NCBI GenBank assembly: GCA_044360385.1
Contig: JBIKKK010000055.1
Span: 1-11,588, forward strand
From: Mxb001 sp044360385
GTDB taxonomy: Bacteria > Actinomycetota > Actinomycetes > S36-B12
DNA length: 11,588 bases
Direction of reading: 5' to 3'
The notes beneath the pieces were generated by a model. It was not told where the DNA came from. It worked only from the letters and a program-made list of their open reading frames with translations, and made no database searches. Position numbers and translations under genes: made by a program. Of the stretch, positions 5,829 through 11,588 are shown in pieces. The stretch's first letter is position 1. Every line of letters starts with the position of its first letter.

Positions 5829-6661
5829 AGCGCCCTCCCGGGCAGCGGTGCCTGCGGGCCATCAGGGCTCGTGAGCCTTGCGGCGACCACCTGCTCCACG
5901 ACCTGGCCGACCTCGGCATCCGCGAGCATGCGCACCCCGGCGACCTCGGCGACCGCGATCACGGGGAAGATTCGGCGGGTGAGGTCGGGTCCTCCCGTCG
6001 CCGAGTCATCGTCCGCCGCGTCATAGAGGGCCTCCACGGATGCCATGACGGCATCCGACGTGGTCATGCCGCCGCGATAGAGCTTCTTCAAAGAACCCCG
6101 GGCGAATACCGAGCCGGAACCCACCGCGTGGTGGTCACGCTCCTCATAGCGACCGCCGGTGACGTCGTAGGAGAAGATGCGCCCGCGCTGGCGGTCGAGA
6201 TCGAAGCCCGCGAAGAGCGGCACGACGGCGAGCCCCTGCATCGCCATCCCAAGATTGCCGCGGAGCAGTGTCGCCAGTCGATTGGCCTTGCCATCGAGCG
6301 ACAGGGGCAGGCCCTCGATCTTCTCGTAGTGCTCGAGCTCCACCTGGAAGAGCCGCACCAATTCCACAGCGACACCGGCGGCACCCGCGATGCCAACAAC
6401 CGAGTGCTCGTCAGCCGGGAAGACCTTTTCGATGTCGCGCTGAGCGATGATGTTGCCCATAGTGGCCCGTCGGTCCCCGGCCATGACAACGCCGTCGGCG
6501 GTGGCGAGAGCGACGATCGTGGTGGCGTGCGGCACCTGGATGGCGCCCTCGCCCGCGGTCACCCGGCTCGGCACCAGACCGGTGTCCGCGAGGAAGTCCG
6601 CAAACGAGGATCCATGGGACATGTAGGACTGGGGCAGCCCACGGACACGATCGGACGTCAC
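5825..6661 (-). CDS. prcB: 20S proteasome beta subunit PrcB (Thr protease precursor)
   Basis: PrcB forms the inner catalytic rings of the proteasome and cuts peptides with an N-terminal Thr nucleophile exposed by self-cleavage. The 278-residue precursor has a propeptide of about 46 residues (including SSFADFLADTG, like the mycobacterial SSFTDFL) followed by TTIVAL, placing catalytic Thr1 at residue 47. In mature numbering Asp17 (MAGDRR) and Lys33 (DIEKVF) are both present, and the conserved GSGSVFARGSLKK and YDAADDDSATGGPD blocks are intact. The residue before Thr1 is Ala (codon GCC), whereas the family almost always has Gly. The start is GTG at 6661, overlapping the pup stop by 4 nt (GTGA). 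An internal ATG at residue 14 is possible but would shorten the propeptide. It overlaps prcA downstream by 4 nt. Confidence 0.97.
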   Translation of the reverse strand: MTSDRVRGLPQSYMSHGSSFADFLADTGLVPSRVTAGEGAIQVPHATTIVALATADGVVMAGDRRATMGNIIAQRDIEKVFPADEHSVVGIAGAAGVAVELVRLFQVELEHYEKIEGLPLSLDGKANRLATLLRGNLGMAMQGLAVVPLFAGFDLDRQRGRIFSYDVTGGRYEERDHHAVGSGSVFARGSLKKLYRGGMTTSDAVMASVEALYDAADDDSATGGPDLTRRIFPVIAVAEVAGVRMLADAEVGQVVEQVVAARLTSPDGPQAPLPGRAL

Positions 6662-6849
6662 TGGCCGCCCTTCTGGACGAAGGACTTCACGAACTCCTCA
6701 GCGTTCTCCTCGAGGACCTCATCGATCTCGTCGAGGATGGCGTCGACGTCGGCATCGATGTCGCTGGGCGCCCGCTCCGGCAGGGCGACCTCGTCCTGCT
6801 CCTCGGGCTGAGTGCGACCGGAGCGGCGCTGGCTGTCCTGGGTGCTCAT
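6658..6849 (-). CDS. pup: Prokaryotic ubiquitin-like protein Pup
   Basis: Pup is the small disordered protein attached to lysines to mark substrates for the proteasome. The product is 63 residues (64 in M. tuberculosis), very rich in Asp/Glu, with a polar N-terminus (MSTQDSQRRSGRTQPEEQ) that the ATPase would pull on. The C-terminal helix-forming half (residues 32-58, ADVDAILDEIDEVLEENAEEFV) binds Mpa and the enzymes. It ends FVQKGGQ, so it is the Gln form that needs Dop deamidation to Gly-Gly-Glu before ligation. Lys55 and Lys60 could be self-pupylation sites. The ATG at 6849 has only a weak GGGTGGG upstream, and TAGGGT sits exactly 6 nt before it. It overlaps prcB by 4 nt. Confidence 0.98.
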   Translation of the reverse strand: MSTQDSQRRSGRTQPEEQDEVALPERAPSDIDADVDAILDEIDEVLEENAEEFVKSFVQKGGQ

Positions 6850-6928
6850 GAGCCCACCCTAGACGCCGATGGCTCGCAGCGCTGTCCCTGCGGGTCGCCG
6901 CCCCGTGTGCGTCCCCGTGCCGATCGAG
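6850..6928 (-). other. dop-pup intergenic region
   Basis: This 79-nt gap is the longest in the window, and pup would gain most from a promoter of its own. It contains the TAGGGT hexamer listed separately, a short stem (CGCAG/CTGCG around an 8-nt loop, 6875-6892) that includes the palindrome CAGCGCTG, and two copies of CCCCGTG 12 bp apart (6901-6907 and 6913-6919). No U-tract terminator after dop is seen. Confidence 0.4.
6856..6861 (-). promoter_or_regulatory. TAGGGT -10-like hexamer placed for a leaderless pup transcript
   Basis: On the minus strand TAGGGT (a TANNNT match) ends exactly 6 nt before the pup ATG, the expected -12 to -7 placement if transcription starts on the start codon. The context CTAGGGTGG is identical to that before the FKBP lipoprotein. 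No convincing TTGACA-like -35 box lies 16-18 nt upstream, but many actinobacterial promoters lack one. An alternative reading is that GGGTGG is a weak ribosome site. Confidence 0.3.
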
Positions 6929-8443
6929 TCAGTTCCGGCGCAGGGCCTCGAGGAGGTCCTCGGCGGTGCTCGACGCGTCCAGGAGGCTCCCCACGTGATC
7001 GCGCGTGCCTCGCACGGGCTCGAGCGTGGGCACGCGCTGGAGGGCGTCCTGGCCGGGGATGTCGAAGATCACGGAGTCCCACGAGGCCGCCGCGACCGCG
7101 TCGCCGTAGCGACGCAGGCATTCGCCTCGGAAGTACGCACGCGTGTCGGTCGGGGCGAACTCGCGAGCCTGGGTCACCTCGTCCGGAGTCGTGAGGCGCT
7201 CGAGCCGACCCGAGGCTTCAAGTCGCAGGGCAAGCCCACGTGCGGGGCGGATGTCGGCGTACTGCAGGTCCACGAGCTCGAGGCGCGCACTCCCCCAGTC
7301 GAGACCGTCGCGACGGCGGTACCCCTCAAGCAGCGCCAACTTGGCACACCAGTCCACGCGGTCGGCCGCGAGCCGCGGATCATCAGCAAGATCGGCAAGC
7401 ACGCGGTCCCAGCGCTGCAGGATGTCGGCGGTCTGCGGGTCGATGCCCGCCACTGCCTGCTGCTCGGCCAACTTCGCTGCCGCCTCGAGATAGACGCGCT
7501 GGATCTCCAGAGCGGTGAGCCGACGCCCGTCACGCAGCGTGAGGCGGTGCGTCAACGTCGGGTCATGCGAGACCGCGTGGATCTCCATGACCGGATCGGC
7601 GAGCACGAGATTGTCGTCCATCGCCCCTGCCTCGATCAGCGCAAGGACGAGCGAGGTGCTGCCCATCTTGAGGTAGGTGGCCGCCTCCGCCAGATTCGCG
7701 TCACCGACGATGACGTGCAGCCTGCGATGCCGCTCGGGATCGGCATGCGGCTCGTCGCGGGTATTGATGATGGGGCGCTTCAGCGTGGTCTCGAGTCCCA
7801 CGTCGACCTCGAAGAAGTCTGCGCGCTGCGATAGCTGGAATCCGGGATCGCGGCCTTCCTGGCCGCGGCCGACACGGCCGGCTCCCGCGTAGATCTGGCG
7901 CGTGACGAAGAAGGGAGTGAGGTCGCGCACGATGTCGGTGAAGGGGGTACTGCGGCGCATGAGGTAGTTCTCATGGCAACCGTAGGACGCGCCCTTGTTG
8001 TCGGTGTTGTTCTTGTAGAGCTGGATCGTAAAGGGTCCCGACCGGGTGGCTGCCTCTGCCGCATCGGCCATGATCTCCATGCCCGCGCGGTCCCAGAGCA
8101 CCGCGTCGCGGGGATTGGTGACCTCGGGGCTCGAGAACTCCGGATGGGCGTGATCTACGTAGAGACGTGCCCCGTTGGTGAGGATGAGATTCGCCAGGCC
8201 TAGGTCCTCGTCCGTCAACTGACTCGGATCGGCCTCCCCGCGCGACATGTCATAGCCCCGAGCATCGCGCAGTGGATGCTCCTCGTCGAAGTCCCAGCGA
8301 GCGCGACTACGTCGATCCCCGACCGCGATGCCGTTGTACGAGGTCACCACCGCCGACGAGGTCGTCATAGCGTTGACATGGGGGTGACCCGGCACGCTTA
8401 TGCCGTATTCGGTCTCGATGCCCATGACACGGTGCACGCTCAT
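6929..8443 (-). CDS. dop: Pup deamidase/depupylase Dop
   Basis: Dop converts the C-terminal Gln of Pup to Glu and also removes Pup from conjugates; it is a paralogue of PafA. The 504-residue length fits the family. Signatures include the Mg/ATP-binding MGIETEYGISVPGH (Glu10, Glu12), the Dop-specific loop (about residues 30-82, with RARWDFDEEHPLRDARGYD) absent from PafA, the catalytic Asp97 in GARLYVDHAHPEF (Asp95 in mycobacterial numbering), YKNNTDNKGASYGCHENY, GFQLSQRADFFEVDVGLE, and KRPIINTRDEPHADPE. I chose the ATG at 8443, giving MSVHRVMGIETEYG, which matches Streptomyces-type Dop. The Shine-Dalgarno is weak, and the GTG at 8437 is the alternative. The frame stays open further upstream, but only as a shadow of mpa. 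It starts 16 nt after the mpa stop, suggesting one transcript. Confidence 0.97.
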   Translation of the reverse strand: MSVHRVMGIETEYGISVPGHPHVNAMTTSSAVVTSYNGIAVGDRRSRARWDFDEEHPLRDARGYDMSRGEADPSQLTDEDLGLANLILTNGARLYVDHAHPEFSSPEVTNPRDAVLWDRAGMEIMADAAEAATRSGPFTIQLYKNNTDNKGASYGCHENYLMRRSTPFTDIVRDLTPFFVTRQIYAGAGRVGRGQEGRDPGFQLSQRADFFEVDVGLETTLKRPIINTRDEPHADPERHRRLHVIVGDANLAEAATYLKMGSTSLVLALIEAGAMDDNLVLADPVMEIHAVSHDPTLTHRLTLRDGRRLTALEIQRVYLEAAAKLAEQQAVAGIDPQTADILQRWDRVLADLADDPRLAADRVDWCAKLALLEGYRRRDGLDWGSARLELVDLQYADIRPARGLALRLEASGRLERLTTPDEVTQAREFAPTDTRAYFRGECLRRYGDAVAAASWDSVIFDIPGQDALQRVPTLEPVRGTRDHVGSLLDASSTAEDLLEALRRN

Positions 8444-8459
8444 CGCGGGGATCCGACGA

Positions 8460-10112
8460 TCAGAGGTACTGGCCGGTGTTAGGCACCGTGTCGATGACGC
8501 GCCCCGCCTCGGTGCCCTGCTTGCCCTGCACGAGCGTCCGGATGAAGACGATGCGCTCGCCCTTCTTGCCCGAGATGCGAGCCCAGTCGTCGGGATTCGT
8601 GGTGTTGGGCAAGTCTTCATTCTCGCGGAATTCGTCCACGCACGCGGTGAGCAGGTGCTGGACGCGAATGCCCTTCTGCCCGAAGTCCAGAAAGTCCTTG
8701 ATGGCCATCTTCTTGGCCCGCGCGACGATGTTCTCCAGCATCGCTCCGGAGTTAAAGTCCTTGAAGTAGAGGACTTCCTTGTCACCATTGGCATAGGTCA
8801 CCTCGAGGAAGCGATTGTCATCGTCCTCGGAGTACATCCGCTCGACTGCGCGCTGAATCATGGCAGCGCACGTGGCCTCGGCATCATTGCCATGCTCGCC
8901 GAGGTCGTCAGAGTGGAGTGGCAACTCGGGGGTGAGGTACTTACTCAGAATGTCGCGTGCTGCCTCGGCATCAGGGCGCTGGATCTTGATCTTCACGTCC
9001 AGTCGACCCGGGCGAAGGATCGCCGGGTCGATCATGTCTTCGCGGTTGGACGCCCCAATGACGATGACGTTCTCGAGGCTCTCGACACCATCGATCTCGC
9101 TGAGCAACTGGGGCACGATGGTGTTTTCGACGTCACTGGAAACACCCGATCCTCGCGTGCGGAAAAGCGAGTCCATCTCATCGAAGAAGACGATGACGGG
9201 CATACCCTCCGATGCCTTCTCGCGGGCACGCTGGAAGACGAGCCGGATGTGGCGCTCCGTCTCACCGACGTACTTGTTGAGGAGCTCAGGACCCTTGATG
9301 TTGAGGAAGAAGGATCGCCCTTCCTCCCGACCCGTGCGCTCGGAAACCTTCTTCGCCAGGGAGTTAGCGACCGCCTTCGCGATGAGCGTCTTGCCGCAGC
9401 CGGGGGGGCCGTAGAGCAGGATGCCCTTGGGCGGAGCCAGCTTGTGTTCCTCGAAAAGATCCGGGTGCAGGAAGGGGAGCTCGACGGCGTCCTTGATGGC
9501 GTCGATCTGACTGCCCAGGCCGCCGATGTCGCCGTAGTCGACATCGGGCACTTCCTCTAGGACGAGTTCCTCAACCTCCGACTTGGGAATCACCTCGAAG
9601 ACGTATCCGCTGCGGGGCTCCATGAGCAGGGAGTCGCCGGTTCGCAACGTGCGCTGGCGCAGCGGCTCCGCGAGGCCCACGACGCGCTCCTCGTCCGCCC
9701 GGCCGATCACCAGAGCGCGCTCGCCGTCGGCGAGCAACTCCTTGAGCATGACGATCTCGCCGATGCGCTCGAACTCGCGCACGCCCACGATGTTGAGGGA
9801 TTCGTTGAGCATGACCTCCTGGCCCGGCTGGAGGTTCGTGGCATCGACATCCGGAGTCGCGACCAGACGCATCTTGCGCCCGGAGACCGCGACATCCAGT
9901 GATCCGTCGTCGAGATGGGCGAGGAAGACGCCGTAGCTCCCGGGAGGCTCGGCCAGGCGGTCGACCTCAGACTTGAGAGCGACGATCTGCTCGCGGGCAT
10001 CGCGGAGGGTAGCGACCAGCCTGCCGTTGTGCGCCTGCGCGGCGGCCAACTCCGACTCCAGGACCCGCAGACGCTCCTCGGGAGTGCGCATCGCGGACTC
10101 GCGCTCGCTCAT
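8460..10112 (-). CDS. mpa: Proteasome-associated AAA+ ATPase Mpa/ARC
   Basis: This hexameric ATPase captures Pup on its N-terminal coiled coils, unfolds the tagged protein and threads it into the 20S core. It is called Mpa in mycobacteria and ARC elsewhere. The 550-residue protein has a coiled coil (about 8-55), tandem OB folds (about 60-180), and one AAA+ domain: Walker A GPPGCGKT at 235-242, pore-loop region KYVGE at 280-284, Walker B VIVFFDEMD ending about 314, sensor GASNRED and arginine-finger region LRPGRLD. The insert SEDDDNRFLEVTYANGDKE is typical of the family. The C-terminus is GQYL, the penultimate-Tyr motif that docks into PrcA pockets. The ATG at 10112 has an AAGGAGG ribosome site 7 nt upstream. 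It is separated from trmI by 64 nt, so an operon start here is plausible. Confidence 0.98.
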   Translation of the reverse strand: MSERESAMRTPEERLRVLESELAAAQAHNGRLVATLRDAREQIVALKSEVDRLAEPPGSYGVFLAHLDDGSLDVAVSGRKMRLVATPDVDATNLQPGQEVMLNESLNIVGVREFERIGEIVMLKELLADGERALVIGRADEERVVGLAEPLRQRTLRTGDSLLMEPRSGYVFEVIPKSEVEELVLEEVPDVDYGDIGGLGSQIDAIKDAVELPFLHPDLFEEHKLAPPKGILLYGPPGCGKTLIAKAVANSLAKKVSERTGREEGRSFFLNIKGPELLNKYVGETERHIRLVFQRAREKASEGMPVIVFFDEMDSLFRTRGSGVSSDVENTIVPQLLSEIDGVESLENVIVIGASNREDMIDPAILRPGRLDVKIKIQRPDAEAARDILSKYLTPELPLHSDDLGEHGNDAEATCAAMIQRAVERMYSEDDDNRFLEVTYANGDKEVLYFKDFNSGAMLENIVARAKKMAIKDFLDFGQKGIRVQHLLTACVDEFRENEDLPNTTNPDDWARISGKKGERIVFIRTLVQGKQGTEAGRVIDTVPNTGQYL

Positions 10113-10145
10113 GCCACGCCTCCTTAGATTCCGCCGTACTCCTTG

Positions 10146-10151
10146 ACCCTA
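10146..10151 (-). promoter_or_regulatory. TAGGGT -10-like hexamer upstream of mpa
   Basis: TAGGGT lies 33 nt before the mpa start, so transcription would begin near 10139. That would give a leader of about 27 nt carrying the AAGGAGG ribosome site. It is the third TAGGGT found in the short gaps of this locus. Immediately upstream is the inverted repeat CCCAC/GTGGG (10152-10163), in the -35/-10 spacer where a repressor could act. No clear -35 hexamer is visible, so the promoter call is tentative. Confidence 0.3.
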
Positions 10152-10163
10152 CCCACAGGTGGG
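10152..10163. repeat. Short inverted repeat CCCAC-AG-GTGGG upstream of mpa
   Basis: Perfect 5-bp arms around a 2-nt centre lie in the trmI-mpa gap, directly beside the TAGGGT hexamer. The 2-nt loop is too tight for a good RNA hairpin, so a DNA-binding dimer site would be the more natural reading if it is functional. The region 10113-10176 holds nothing else recognisable besides the mpa ribosome site. Confidence 0.35.
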
Positions 10164-10176
10164 CACTTGGCGCCCG

Positions 10177-11097
10177 TCACGCGCCGGTGCCCTCCGCCAC
10201 CCCGCCGGGCGCGCCCGTCAGGGGTGACTTCGCCACCCCGCCGGGCTGGACGGCGCCCAGCGCACCCTTCGCCGGGCGTCGCCGTCGAGGAGGTGCCACT
10301 GTCCCGTCGGCCAGGCGCCGCGCGGCCAACAGGAAGCCCGTGTGGCCCACCATCCGGTGATCAGGTCGGACAGCAAGTCCCTCCAGATGCCAGGTGCGCA
10401 CGAGGGACTCCTCGGCCCGCGGCTCAGTCCACTGCCCGTCCGAGCGCAGTGCCTCGGCGATGCGCGAGAGTTGAGTGGTCGTGGCGACGTACACGACGAG
10501 CACTCCACCGGGGCGCAGCGCCCCCGCGACGGTCTGCACGTGCTCCCAGGGATCGAGCATGTCGAGGACGACAGCGTCGAAGGGAACGTCGTCGCCCCAG
10601 GGACGGTCGGCCAGGTCTCCGACGTGGAGAGTCCACTCATCGGGGTGGTGCCCGAACCAACGCGTGACATTGGCGTCTGCTGTCGCGGCGAAGTCCGGTC
10701 TGCGCTCGCAGGACACGACCCGGCCATCGGCACCCACCGTCTGGATGAGGGTGCAGGTGAGGGCCCCCGATCCGGCACCGGCTTCGAGCACGGACCAGCC
10801 CGGGCGCAGACCCGTGAGCATCGCGATGCGCGCAGCGTCCTTGGGGTAGATAACGGCTGCACCACGAGGCATCGACAGGACGAAGTCCTCGAGCAGAGAC
10901 CGGAGAGCGACATAGGAAGTGCCGCCGGTAGTGGTGACCACGATGCCTTCGGGTCGACCGAGGAGGTCGTCATGCGAGATCGACCCACGATGCGTGTGGA
11001 ACGTCGCACCGGGGCTGAGGATCAGGCTGTGATGACGGCCGCGATCGTCGGTGATCTGGACGATGTCACCCGGGGCAAGCATGCGATCGCCGGTCAT
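10177..11097 (-). CDS. trmI: tRNA (adenine-58-N1)-methyltransferase TrmI
   Basis: TrmI methylates N1 of adenine 58 in the T-loop of tRNA using S-adenosylmethionine and works as a tetramer. The 306-residue protein has an N-terminal beta-rich domain (about 1-75), the family-specific MPRGAAVIYPKDAARI (76-91), and a Rossmann methyltransferase domain with the SAM motif I VLEAGAGSGALT (103-114), motif II Glu131 (SCERRP), and the catalytic-region motif VLDMLDPWE (177-185). Further on are GGVLVVYVATTTQ and HRMVGHTGFL. The C-terminal tail after about residue 265 is basic then Gly/Pro-rich and contains a DNA-level direct repeat encoding PGGVA twice. The ATG at 11097 overlaps the HAD gene stop by 4 nt (ATGA), with no strong ribosome site, implying coupling; M6 is the alternative. 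trmI commonly sits just upstream of mpa/arc in actinobacteria. Confidence 0.95.
   Translation of the reverse strand: MTGDRMLAPGDIVQITDDRGRHHSLILSPGATFHTHRGSISHDDLLGRPEGIVVTTTGGTSYVALRSLLEDFVLSMPRGAAVIYPKDAARIAMLTGLRPGWSVLEAGAGSGALTCTLIQTVGADGRVVSCERRPDFAATADANVTRWFGHHPDEWTLHVGDLADRPWGDDVPFDAVVLDMLDPWEHVQTVAGALRPGGVLVVYVATTTQLSRIAEALRSDGQWTEPRAEESLVRTWHLEGLAVRPDHRMVGHTGFLLAARRLADGTVAPPRRRRPAKGALGAVQPGGVAKSPLTGAPGGVAEGTGA
10195..10246. repeat. 16-bp direct repeat at the 3' end of trmI
   Basis: CGCCACCCCGCCGGGC occurs at 10195-10210 and again, identically, at 10231-10246, a period of 36 bp. Because 36 is a multiple of three, both copies are read in the same frame and encode the same pentapeptide PGGVA in the TrmI tail (PGGVAKSPLTGAPGGVA). 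It suggests an in-frame tandem duplication with a diverged middle, or a site prone to slippage. Confidence 0.7.
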
Positions 11098-11588
11098 CCC
11101 GGGAGGCTAGCCCAGGTGCGGAGATCCTCGACGCTCACGCCTTCCAGTGAGGCGACCACATGACGGCGGGGATGAGGCGGGATCGCGACGAGGTGCGGCA
11201 CCGCGAGGACGAAGGCTCCGCTCGACTGTCCCGAAGCCACGCCCGTGGGCGAGTCCTCGATGACAACGCAGCGTTCGACATCGACCCCGAGGAGGCGGGC
11301 CGCCTCAAGATAGGGCTCGGGATGCGGTTTGCCTTGATCGACTTCGTCGCCGGCCACCGTGACGTCAAACGCAGGATCGGGCATGCCGGGGTGGTCCGCG
11401 ACCGCATCAGCAACCGCATCGAGCAGTCGCCGGTGCGACGCGGAGACCAGCGCAGTGGGGACGCCCGTCGACCGGCATTCGGTGAGCAGTTCCAGCGCAC
11501 CCGGTCGCCACTGCAGATCGCCCGACCTCAGGAGCGACTCCATGGTCTCCAGCAGGTCGCGTCCGATGTCAGCAGCCGGCTGCGTCGT
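11094..11588 (-). CDS. HAD-superfamily hydrolase (phosphoglucomutase-like), N-terminus outside window
   Basis: The visible 164 residues are the C-terminal part of a haloacid-dehalogenase-type phosphohydrolase of the beta-phosphoglucomutase/phosphatase subgroup. Seen are part of the helical cap (RDLLETMESLLR, LQWRPGALELL), motif II TALVSAS with its Ser, motif III Lys in GKPHPEPYLEAARLLGV, and motif IV VIEDSPTGVASGQSSG with the Asp that binds magnesium. Motif I (DxDGT), which carries the catalytic Asp, must lie beyond the window edge, and the frame is open to that edge. An internal ATG at 11543 would begin inside the cap domain and is not the true start. It overlaps trmI by 4 nt, so they are probably co-transcribed. 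The substrate cannot be told from the sequence. Confidence 0.88.
   Translation of the reverse strand, partial: TTQPAADIGRDLLETMESLLRSGDLQWRPGALELLTECRSTGVPTALVSASHRRLLDAVADAVADHPGMPDPAFDVTVAGDEVDQGKPHPEPYLEAARLLGVDVERCVVIEDSPTGVASGQSSGAFVLAVPHLVAIPPHPRRHVVASLEGVSVEDLRTWASLPG

Noticed and set aside
6869..7834. Plus-strand open frame (321 codons) opposite dop
   Set aside because: It is antisense to the conserved Dop catalytic domain and explained by codon composition of the real gene.
8444..8794. N-terminal extension of dop to 8794 (621-residue version)
   Set aside because: The extra residues are read out of frame within the conserved C-terminus of mpa and have no Dop similarity; MSVHRVMGIETEYG is the normal N-terminus.
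8400..9560. Plus-strand open frame (386 codons) opposite mpa
   Set aside because: It mirrors the conserved AAA+ coding sequence on the minus strand, and its product has no recognisable family features.
1..11588. Search for tRNA/rRNA genes, CRISPR arrays, insertion sequences or phage genes
   Set aside because: Reading both strands gave no tRNA-like cloverleaf, regularly spaced repeats, transposase motifs or terminal inverted repeats; the window is fully occupied by a standard housekeeping locus.

Overview
The window is a high-GC (roughly two thirds G+C by eye) actinobacterial chromosome segment. Every supported gene lies on the minus strand, so the biological order runs from the right end of the window to the left. 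It holds a complete Pup-proteasome locus with its usual actinobacterial flanks. A Pup gene, a two-subunit 20S proteasome and the PafA/Dop pair together point to Actinomycetota. The gene order (trmI, mpa/arc, dop, pup, prcB, prcA, pafA, FKBP genes, pafB, pafC, tatA, tatC) resembles Streptomyces and related lineages more than Mycobacterium. I cannot name the genus.

Layout in transcription order: a HAD-family hydrolase missing its N-terminus (11588-11094); tRNA m1A58 methyltransferase TrmI (11097-10177); proteasomal AAA+ ATPase Mpa/ARC (10112-8460); Pup deamidase/depupylase Dop (8443-6929); Pup (6849-6658); proteasome beta PrcB (6661-5825); proteasome alpha PrcA (5828-5058); Pup ligase PafA (5055-3685); an FKBP-type peptidyl-prolyl isomerase lipoprotein (3660-3076); a small cytosolic FKBP (3010-2651); the WYL-family regulators PafB (2642-1689) and PafC (1696-752); TatA (679-398); and the start of TatC (394-1, cut by the window edge).

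The genes work together as follows. Pup ends in Gly-Gly-Gln, so Dop must deamidate it before PafA can ligate it to substrate lysines. Mpa/ARC (C-terminus Gly-Gln-Tyr-Leu) binds Pup, unfolds the tagged protein and feeds it into the PrcA/PrcB core. Dop also removes Pup. PafB and PafC form the WYL-type activator of the LexA/RecA-independent DNA-damage response known from mycobacteria, and that response controls Pup-proteasome genes. The Tat and FKBP genes are conserved neighbours without an established part in pupylation.

The genes are tightly packed. There are 4-nt stop/start overlaps at HAD/trmI, pup/prcB and prcB/prcA, an 8-nt overlap at pafB/pafC, and no gap longer than about 80 nt. The gaps of note lie before mpa, pup, the FKBP lipoprotein, the small FKBP and tatA. 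They hold TAGGGT hexamers resembling -10 boxes (two placed exactly as for leaderless transcripts), a 12-bp tandem repeat and two hairpins. I see no mobile elements, CRISPR arrays, tRNA/rRNA genes or signs of recent transfer, and no wholly novel system. The most notable protein-level oddity is Ala instead of the near-invariant Gly before the catalytic Thr of PrcB.
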